A stretch of 6,108 nucleotides of DNA from Bacteroidales bacterium UBA6248 (GTDB lineage Bacteria; Bacteroidota; Bacteroidia; Bacteroidales; Lentimicrobiaceae): contig DJVU01000070.1 in the NCBI GenBank assembly GCA_002441345.1, positions 1 to 6,108 of the forward strand, in the 5' to 3' direction. Numbering within the stretch: position 1 is the first letter of the stretch; every line of letters begins with the position of its first letter. Under the pieces are notes generated by a model. It did no database searches. It was not told where the DNA came from and saw nothing but the letters and a program-made list of their open reading frames with translations. This document shows positions 1 through 4,990 of the stretch, one piece after another. A program made the translations under genes and the position numbers.

Positions 1-1085
1 ACTTCGTGCAACGATTTTCCTGCTACAAAATTGAGCCCGTCGGCATCGTCTTCCGATTCAGGTACAGTTACGGATTTAGCAGGATTTCCGATGCTCAGAA
101 CGGTTTCGAAAATAACCCTCAGCCCTTCCTGTATATACTGACCCATGGAGTGAAGGTCGGTTGTAAAGCTGACTCCTGCCGGAAAAATCCCCCGGTTTTG
201 CTTTCCTTCGCTTTCTCCGTACAGCTGTTTCCACCATTCGGTAATATAAAGCAGCGAAGGCTGGTAGTTTACCATTATTTCGACGGGCTTTCCGGAAGCA
301 TACAAGGCGTTGCGGGCAGCTGCGTACATAAAGGCAGGATTTTCATCCAGCGTCTTTTTTTCAGTTACAACCGCCTTCATTCTGCGTGCACCATCTACCA
401 GACTGCGGATATCGAATCCCGCCACGGCAATGGGAAGCAGTCCCACCGGTGTAAGTACCGAATACCTTCCACCCACATCATCGGGAACCACATAAGTCTT
501 GTATCCTTCCGCCACAGCCAGTTCTTTAAGGGCTCCCTTCGATTTGTCGGTAATGGCTATAATTCGTTTTCCGGCTTCCGCCCGACCGTATTTCTGCTCC
601 ATATGCCGGCGCAGTATGCGGAATGCAATGGCAGGCTCCGTTGTTGTTCCCGATTTGGATATAACCGTCATCGCATAGTCGTACTTGTCGAGAACCTGCA
701 GAAGATCAGCCATATATTCCTCCGAAATATTATTACCGGCATATACCACCAGTGGAGCTTTGCGCTCCGGTTTCGATAACAGCGGGGAGAAATTATGCTG
801 CAGTGCTTCAATAACCGCCCTGGCTCCAAGGTAAGAACCACCAATACCTATCACAACGTAAATATCCGCTTTTGCGGCTATTTCACGGGCATCGGCTTCC
901 AGGGATGCCAGCAGTGAATCCGGAATCTCATCGGGAAGTGTGATCCAGCCCAGAAAGTCGTTTCCGGCACCGGTCTTATTCAGCAAAACACCCTGGTGAA
1001 GCACCAGCTGCTGCTCGTATGCATATATGGCTTCTTTCTTAACAAAGCCTTCAAGCTTCGTTACATCAATTTTTACGTCCGTCAT
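1..1085 (-). CDS. pgi: Glucose-6-phosphate isomerase, N-terminal 361 codons (3' end outside window)
   Basis: Interconverts glucose-6-phosphate and fructose-6-phosphate in the cytoplasm, serving glycolysis and gluconeogenesis. Reading leftward from the ATG at 1085 gives an uninterrupted frame to the window edge. Visible landmarks are the first sugar-isomerase fold with VIGIGGSYLGAR (about residues 78-89), the phosphate-binding SKSGTTTEP (143-151), and the family signature DDVGGRYSVLTPVG (202-215), whose Arg207 matches the catalytic arginine. ESEGK at 291-295 carries the expected catalytic Glu291, and DLHSMGQ (310-316) the expected His312. The spacing fits the short bacterial form of about 445-450 residues, so roughly 85 residues are missing, including the second signature with the catalytic lysine. 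The start is supported by a TAnnTTTG promoter about 35 bases upstream and a run of nine A just before the ATG; no Shine-Dalgarno is seen. It is divergent from the rprX kinase gene. Confidence 0.96.
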   Translation of the reverse strand, partial: MTDVKIDVTKLEGFVKKEAIYAYEQQLVLHQGVLLNKTGAGNDFLGWITLPDEIPDSLLASLEADAREIAAKADIYVVIGIGGSYLGARAVIEALQHNFSPLLSKPERKAPLVVYAGNNISEEYMADLLQVLDKYDYAMTVISKSGTTTEPAIAFRILRRHMEQKYGRAEAGKRIIAITDKSKGALKELAVAEGYKTYVVPDDVGGRYSVLTPVGLLPIAVAGFDIRSLVDGARRMKAVVTEKKTLDENPAFMYAAARNALYASGKPVEIMVNYQPSLLYITEWWKQLYGESEGKQNRGIFPAGVSFTTDLHSMGQYIQEGLRVIFETVLSIGNPAKSVTVPESEDDADGLNFVAGKSLHE

Positions 1086-1120
1086 CTGCTTTTTTTTTGG
1101 AATTGAGAATCCTTTCGTTG

Positions 1121-1128
1121 CAAAGATA
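1121..1128 (-). promoter_or_regulatory. pgi promoter, -7 element TATCTTTG
   Basis: Read on the minus strand, 1128 to 1121 is TATCTTTG, an exact match to the Bacteroidota -7 consensus TAnnTTTG. It would start transcription near 1115, giving a leader of about 30 bases before the pgi ATG at 1085. No clear TTG (-33) box lies 19-21 bases upstream; that region is instead the T-rich end of a hairpin (1141-1147). The following bases (CAAC) resemble those after the rprX element (CAAT), so both genes share TAYCTTTGCAA. Confidence 0.6.
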
Positions 1129-1140
1129 CGTCAGGTAAAT

Positions 1141-1178
1141 AAAAAAAGTGCAGTCCTGTGGGGCGACTGCACTCTTTT
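1141..1178 (-). terminator. Intrinsic-terminator-like hairpin reading leftward, upstream of pgi
   Basis: AGTGCAGTC (1147-1155) and GACTGCACT (1165-1173) form a perfect 9-bp stem around a 9-base loop, with four further A-T pairs beyond one mismatch. On the minus strand the stem is followed directly by seven T (1147-1141), partly paired with the leading A-run, as in a factor-independent terminator. On the plus strand only four T follow, so the leftward direction is favoured. No protein gene on the minus strand lies immediately upstream, so it would stop either an unannotated small RNA or a long pgi leader. Shape is seen in the sequence; function is inferred. Confidence 0.5.
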
Positions 1179-1273
1179 AACACAACACACACTTATGAAA
1201 CATTTACACACAAAAAACACACCAAACAAAACACTTTCGGGAAAGCTTCCTCTGTGAAATTTCATTGATGGTA

Positions 1274-1281
1274 CAAAAATA
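1274..1281 (-). promoter_or_regulatory. Possible second leftward promoter, -7-like TATTTTTG
   Basis: On the minus strand, 1281 to 1274 reads TATTTTTG, fitting TAnnTTTG. A transcript from about 1267 would run through the hairpin at 1141-1178, giving an RNA of roughly 125 bases, or would continue into pgi. No good -33 box is visible at the expected distance, and AT-rich sequence can produce such a match by chance. Confidence 0.25.
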
Positions 1282-1301
1282 CGCCAGTGACGGGGGGTGT
1301 A

Positions 1302-1338
1302 ATGTTAAGGAAATCAAACAAACGTTAAAAGATGTTAA
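1302..1338 (+). promoter_or_regulatory. Candidate response-regulator operator: three phased ATGTTAA-like repeats
   Basis: ATGTTAA at 1302-1308, ACGTTAA at 1322-1328 and ATGTTAA at 1332-1338 lie on the same strand at offsets of 20 and 10 bases, so all face the same side of the helix. OmpR-family regulators typically bind direct repeats spaced about 10-11 bases. The array ends about 30 bases before the rprX -7 element, where an activator site would be expected. Binding by RprY itself is inference. Confidence 0.35.
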
Positions 1339-1367
1339 TGTCCTCCGGTTTATGGTTCAAGCCCGCT

Positions 1368-1375
1368 TACCTTTG
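1368..1375 (+). promoter_or_regulatory. rprX promoter, -7 element TACCTTTG
   Basis: TACCTTTG matches the Bacteroidota TAnnTTTG element. It ends five bases before the rprX ATG at 1381, so the predicted start of transcription falls at or within a few bases of the start codon. The -33 position (about 1348) holds only a weak GTTTA, which fits a promoter that depends on an activator. Confidence 0.55.
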
Positions 1376-1380
1376 CAATC

Positions 1381-2943
1381 ATGAACCGCCGGCTGATACT
1401 GTTAATCACTGTTCTGGTGAGCATTGCACTCATCGTACTAACCGGGATCCAGACATACTGGATCAGCAGTGCCGTGAAGCTTAGAGAAGCCGACTTTCAG
1501 CGGACGGTTGCCGAGGCAATGGGCGATGTTATGAACCGACTGGAGAAACTTGAGATGAGCAGGCAGATGCGGAAAAATACCGCGTATACCAATCTGCTCC
1601 GCTCCATCGATTCGCTGGATTACCTCATCTACAGGGAAACCGGACAGATGCCCGGGCAGAACGATGCAGGCGGTAACTACAACTATCAGCGGCAGCAGGA
1701 ATGGGGCGAGATTTTTGAAGACAACCAGTGGAAAATGGTGAAAAAGACGGATTCCGCCATTCTCACGGTTCCCGACACCCTGGGCATTGCCGGGGGCAGC
1801 AGCGAACTCAGCGAAAGAGCCAGGCAGCTGCACCGAAAAAAAGCATTTCTGCTGAACCAGGTCTTTGAAGAGCTGTTCAACAGTCCCTTTGCCCCAAGCA
1901 TCGAGAACAGGGTTTCGCGCGGACAGCTCGACACCCTGATCAATATCGCCCTTCAGGCCAAAGGAATCAATGCAGAATACGAATTCGGGGTCTTCAGCGA
2001 GTCACGCAACATCATGGTTCTGGAAAAAGATGCTGCAACGCGTGAAAAGCTCATGGAAGAAGGAATGTTCTTTCCCATGTTTGCCGGTGGCGGCTACCCA
2101 ACGGGCGATTTTCTGCTGATCAACTTCCCGAGGCAAACACGCTACCTGCTTCTTCAGATGAGCGGTATGCTCATCATTTCGGGCGGACTTTCACTCTTTA
2201 TCGTGCTTGCCTTTGCCGCAATGATCTTCGCCATCCTGAAACAGAAAAAACTCTCGGAGATGAAGAACGACTTCATCAACAACATGACGCATGAGTTTAA
2301 AACCCCTATATCGACGGTTTCCCTGGCGTGTGAAGTACTGAACGATCCGGACGTCCCTAAAAGCGAGGATCTCATGCACTCCTACATTGACATAATAAGT
2401 CAGGAAAACAAACGCCTGGGCGTGCTTGCCGAGAAAATTCTTCAAACCGCCATCCTGGAAAAAGGTCAGCTTAACCTGAGAAAAGAGCCGTTTGACATCC
2501 ATGAAGTAATATCGGACGTTATCCGGAAGATTGCCATACAGGTTCAGATTCGCGACGGGAGCATAGATACCTCGCTGAATGCCTCCAATCCGGTGATAAC
2601 TGCCGACCGGGTGCACGTTACCAATATGATCAACAACCTGCTCGACAATGCCAATAAGTACACTCCGCGCAAACCACTGATTATGGTAAGTACCGAAGAC
2701 CGCAACCAGGGAGTACTCGTGAGCATTACCGACAATGGTACGGGCATCAGCAAGACAAATCAGAAGAAAATATTCGAAAAACTCTACCGGGTTCCAACGG
2801 GAGATGTTCATAATGTAAAAGGCTTTGGATTGGGACTCAGTTATGTTAAATTTATAGTCGAAAAACACGATGGCGAGGTAAGTGTGGAAAGCGAACCCGG
2901 AAAAGGATCCACCTTCAGGGTGTGGCTTCCGCACGGCGAATAA
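1381..2943 (+). CDS. rprX: RprX-type membrane sensor histidine kinase
   Basis: Senses an unknown envelope signal and passes phosphate to the response regulator encoded next to it. The 520-residue protein has a positively charged MNRR start, a first membrane segment at about 5-28, an extracytoplasmic domain of about 225 residues (30-255), a second membrane segment at about 256-286, and then, with no room for a HAMP domain, the dimerisation domain containing HEFKTP with phospho-acceptor His304. Glu305 and Thr308 form the ExxT motif linked to phosphatase activity. The ATPase domain shows the N box (NLLDNANKY, 419-427), G1 (DNGTGI, 451-456), F box (KKIFEKLYR, 462-470) and G2 (GFGLGL, 481-486). 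Layout and length match Bacteroides RprX. The start is firm because it opens the first membrane segment and a stop lies in frame at 1336. The extracytoplasmic domain matches no sensor fold I recognise. Confidence 0.95.
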   Translation: MNRRLILLITVLVSIALIVLTGIQTYWISSAVKLREADFQRTVAEAMGDVMNRLEKLEMSRQMRKNTAYTNLLRSIDSLDYLIYRETGQMPGQNDAGGNYNYQRQQEWGEIFEDNQWKMVKKTDSAILTVPDTLGIAGGSSELSERARQLHRKKAFLLNQVFEELFNSPFAPSIENRVSRGQLDTLINIALQAKGINAEYEFGVFSESRNIMVLEKDAATREKLMEEGMFFPMFAGGGYPTGDFLLINFPRQTRYLLLQMSGMLIISGGLSLFIVLAFAAMIFAILKQKKLSEMKNDFINNMTHEFKTPISTVSLACEVLNDPDVPKSEDLMHSYIDIISQENKRLGVLAEKILQTAILEKGQLNLRKEPFDIHEVISDVIRKIAIQVQIRDGSIDTSLNASNPVITADRVHVTNMINNLLDNANKYTPRKPLIMVSTEDRNQGVLVSITDNGTGISKTNQKKIFEKLYRVPTGDVHNVKGFGLGLSYVKFIVEKHDGEVSVESEPGKGSTFRVWLPHGE

Positions 2944-2996
2944 AATAAATGCCGGTTTTTTACGATTATAATCCAATGAAATAACCAGGAAATACT

Positions 2997-3689
2997 ATGG
3001 AAAAGGAAAAAACGAGGATACTGCTTGCCGAGGATGACCGTAACCTTGGCAACATTCTCAAATCGTACCTCGAAGCCAAGGGGTATGCCCCCAAGCTGTG
3101 CGTAAACGGGCAGGAGGCCTTTGAGCTTTTTTCGAAAGAGCAGTTTGATTTCTGTATTGTTGACGTTATGATGCCGGTAAAGGACGGATTTACACTGGCC
3201 CGGGAAATCAGGCAGGTTGACCGCAATATTCCGATTTTATTCCTTACGGCAAAATCCCTGGAAGAGGATAAACTGAAGGGCTTTCAGGCCGGAGCCGACG
3301 ATTACCTTACCAAGCCCTTTAGCATGGAAGAGCTGCTGCTGCGCATCGAAGCCATCCTCCGCCGTGCCGGATACAATCCTCAGGGCGGAAAGGTGTTCAC
3401 CATCGGCACGTTCACCCTCGACTACAACCGGCAGGTACTCATGCGTAACGGGGAGGAACAGCGCTTAACCTCAAAGGAAAATGAATTGCTGAGGTTGCTG
3501 TGCGAAAACCTGAACGAAGTCCTCGACCGGAGCTATGCCCTGAATAAAATATGGCAGGACGACAGCTATTTCAACGCCCGGAGTATGGACGTCTACATCG
3601 CCAAGCTGCGTAAATACCTGAAAGAAGACGGGAACGTCGAGCTCATCAACGTGCACGGGATCGGATTCAAGCTGGTCGTTAAAAGCTGA
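2997..3689 (+). CDS. rprY: RprY-type OmpR-family response regulator
   Basis: A cytoplasmic transcription factor activated by the upstream kinase. The 230 residues hold a receiver domain (about 5-122) with acidic pocket Glu12, Asp13 and Asp14, phospho-acceptor Asp56 in DFCIVDVMMP, Thr84 in LFLTAK, and Lys106 in YLTKPF, so every residue needed for phosphorylation is present. A winged-helix DNA-binding domain follows (about 132-228), with LTSKENELLRLL (157-168), the recognition-helix region NARSMDVYIAKLRKYL (193-208) and the wing NVHGIGFKL (218-226). The combination YFNARSMDVYIAKLRKYLK is typical of RprY of Bacteroidales. It begins 53 bases after the rprX stop on the same strand with no visible terminator, so the two are probably one operon; AGGA at 2987-2990 is a weak ribosome site. 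In Bacteroides fragilis the RprXY pair was reported to affect tetracycline-resistance expression; targets here are unknown. Confidence 0.96.
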   Translation: MEKEKTRILLAEDDRNLGNILKSYLEAKGYAPKLCVNGQEAFELFSKEQFDFCIVDVMMPVKDGFTLAREIRQVDRNIPILFLTAKSLEEDKLKGFQAGADDYLTKPFSMEELLLRIEAILRRAGYNPQGGKVFTIGTFTLDYNRQVLMRNGEEQRLTSKENELLRLLCENLNEVLDRSYALNKIWQDDSYFNARSMDVYIAKLRKYLKEDGNVELINVHGIGFKLVVKS

Positions 3690-3696
3690 TATTCCG

Positions 3697-4698
3697 TTAC
3701 TTTGGCGAATAGTTACGCATCATCTCCTCGGCTTTTTCCACCATATGCTTCGTACCGGTGAAAAACGGCACGCGCTGGTGCAGATGCTGAGGCATGATAT
3801 CCAGAATACGCTCAAAACCGGTGGAAGCCTTTCCGCCAGCCTGCTCCGCAAGGAAAGCAACCGGATTGCATTCATAGAGCAATCGTAATTTACCGTTTGG
3901 ATTCTTCAGGGTTCCGGGATAAATGTATATGCCTCCCCGGATAAGATTGCGGTGAAAATCGGCAACCAGGCTTCCGATATAGCGGGTGGTATAGGGACGG
4001 TTGGTTGCCGGATCGTCCTGCTGACAATAATTAATATACTGCTTTACCCCTTCCTGAAAATAAATATAGTTTGCTTCGTTAATCGAATAGATGTTTCCTC
4101 CTTCCGGGAAGGTCATATTGGGATGCGAGAGCAAAAACAAGCCGACGGAAGGATCCAGGGTAAATCCGTTGACTCCTTTTCCTGTGGTATATACCAGCAT
4201 GGTTGAAGATCCGTAAATCACATAACCGGCGGCTATCTGCCTGTTTCCGGGCTGCAGCAGATCTTCCACCGTTCCCGGACCACTGTCGCCAAGCCGGCGG
4301 TAAATGGAAAAAATGGTTCCTATCGGAACATTCACCTCAATGTTTGAGGATCCGTCGAGCGGATCCATGGCTACCACATACTTCCCCTTTTGCGAAAAGG
4401 CATTATCGTAGGTATACAACTCCTCATTCTCCTCCGATGCCACCGCGCATACCATACCTCCGTAACGCATAGCCGAGAGAAAACACTCGTTGGCAAATAC
4501 ATCGAGCTTTTTCTGGTCTTCGCCCTGAACGTTTTGCTGACCAAAATAACCGTTGATATCGGCAAGTCCTGCCTTGTTGACTTCCCGGTTAACCAGTTTG
4601 GCTGCAATACCTATGTCGTTGAGCAGACGGGTAAATTCTCCCGTTGCATACGGGAAATCGGCCTGCGTTTCGGAAATAAATTCAATAAGTGTCTTCAT
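3697..4698 (-). CDS. fbp: Class I fructose-1,6-bisphosphatase
   Basis: Hydrolyses fructose-1,6-bisphosphate to fructose-6-phosphate in the cytoplasm, the committed step of gluconeogenesis. The 333 residues match the usual class I length. The metal site is complete: Glu89 and Glu90 in ASEENE, Asp112 and Asp115 in DPLDGSSN (112-119), and Glu276 in the signature GKLRLLYECNPVA (269-281). Asp66 in KKLDV matches the catalytic loop aspartate of the pig enzyme. Residues that bind the inhibitor AMP in the pig enzyme also appear conserved (TGEFT at 19-23, Lys106-Tyr107 in GKYVV, Arg134), so AMP inhibition is likely. The ATG at 4698 gives the family's normal N-terminus, and a good promoter lies about 40-70 bases upstream. 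The gene converges on rprY with a 7-base gap and diverges from the aspartate kinase gene. Many Bacteroides use a larger class III enzyme instead, so class I points away from a typical Bacteroides. Confidence 0.97.
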   Translation of the reverse strand: MKTLIEFISETQADFPYATGEFTRLLNDIGIAAKLVNREVNKAGLADINGYFGQQNVQGEDQKKLDVFANECFLSAMRYGGMVCAVASEENEELYTYDNAFSQKGKYVVAMDPLDGSSNIEVNVPIGTIFSIYRRLGDSGPGTVEDLLQPGNRQIAAGYVIYGSSTMLVYTTGKGVNGFTLDPSVGLFLLSHPNMTFPEGGNIYSINEANYIYFQEGVKQYINYCQQDDPATNRPYTTRYIGSLVADFHRNLIRGGIYIYPGTLKNPNGKLRLLYECNPVAFLAEQAGGKASTGFERILDIMPQHLHQRVPFFTGTKHMVEKAEEMMRNYSPK

Positions 4699-4735
4699 AG
4701 TTGCAGTACTTTTCGGTTAATCGTTCATCAAAGTC

Positions 4736-4766
4736 CAAACCTACAGGAATTAATTTCATTTCGCAA
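4736..4766 (-). promoter_or_regulatory. fbp promoter: TTG (-33) and TAGGTTTG (-7), 20-base spacing
   Basis: On the minus strand the -7 element TAGGTTTG spans 4743-4736, and a TTG box at 4766-4764 lies exactly 20 bases upstream. Both sequence and spacing fit the Bacteroidota housekeeping consensus (TTG, 19-21 bases, TAnnTTTG). Transcription should start near 4729, leaving a leader of about 30 bases before the fbp ATG. It is the best-formed promoter in the window. Confidence 0.65.
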
Positions 4767-4873
4767 GCAACGACTGAAAAACATTTTGGGGCTCAGAAGC
4801 CGGTATATTCCGGATAATACTTACGAAGAAGGAAATTTACGGTATCTCCTGCTCCATAATATTATTGAACCGG

Positions 4874-4903
4874 TTAACTCCCGGAATAATTTAATTAAAT
4901 TTG
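4874..4903 (+). promoter_or_regulatory. Possible aspartate kinase gene promoter, -7 element TAAATTTG
   Basis: TAAATTTG at 4896-4903 fits TAnnTTTG. The -33 region has only TTA at 4874-4876, 19 bases upstream, so the promoter is imperfect. A start near 4910 would give a leader of about 80 bases before the ATG at 4991. The surrounding sequence is AT-rich, which raises the chance of a random match. Confidence 0.4.
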
Positions 4904-4990
4904 CTCTGCCTGAACAGAGAATGCCGTTAAAGACAGACGGCACAGGCTTTAATGAAAAAACGTTCGGGCATAATAATCAAACATCAAGGC

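Larger units (their letters stand above)
1086..1380. other. Divergent intergenic control region between pgi and rprX
   Basis: This 295-base stretch holds no convincing protein gene. From left to right it contains an A-rich pgi leader (minus sense), the pgi -7 element, a perfect 9-bp inverted repeat, a CA-rich tract that has almost no G on the plus strand (about 1175-1237), a small hairpin CTTTC-GG-GAAAG (1234-1245), a second leftward -7-like element, three ATGTTAA-like repeats and the rprX -7 element. Each supported element is listed separately. Confidence 0.8.
4699..4990. other. Divergent intergenic control region between fbp and the aspartate kinase gene
   Basis: This 292-base AT-rich stretch contains a well-formed leftward promoter for fbp, a weaker rightward promoter for the aspartate kinase gene, and two overlapping potential hairpins in the latter's leader. 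CCGG-TATATT-CCGG (4800-4813) is a short imperfect inverted repeat with no assigned role. One forward frame stays open across the whole stretch, but I see no supported start or recognisable protein in it. Confidence 0.7.

Noticed and set aside
6..779. Long open frame on the plus strand opposite pgi
   Set aside because: It lies antisense to a clearly recognisable glucose-6-phosphate isomerase, and its translation is low-complexity and family-less; it is a shadow of the real gene.
1195..1257. Short plus-strand frame of 20 codons (MKHLHTKNTPNK...) as a possible leader peptide for rprX
   Set aside because: No promoter or ribosome site precedes it, the tract is CA-biased by composition, and its stop is over 120 bases from rprX with no terminator-type hairpin between.
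1133..1265. Minus-strand frame of about 43 codons (MKFHRGSFPES...) inside the possible small RNA
   Set aside because: It runs through the terminator-like hairpin and ends beyond it, its composition only mirrors the GT-rich tract, and it has no ribosome site. I prefer a non-coding reading.
2191..2976. Long minus-strand frame opposite rprX
   Set aside because: Antisense to the conserved kinase core motifs; no recognisable domain and no promoter context.
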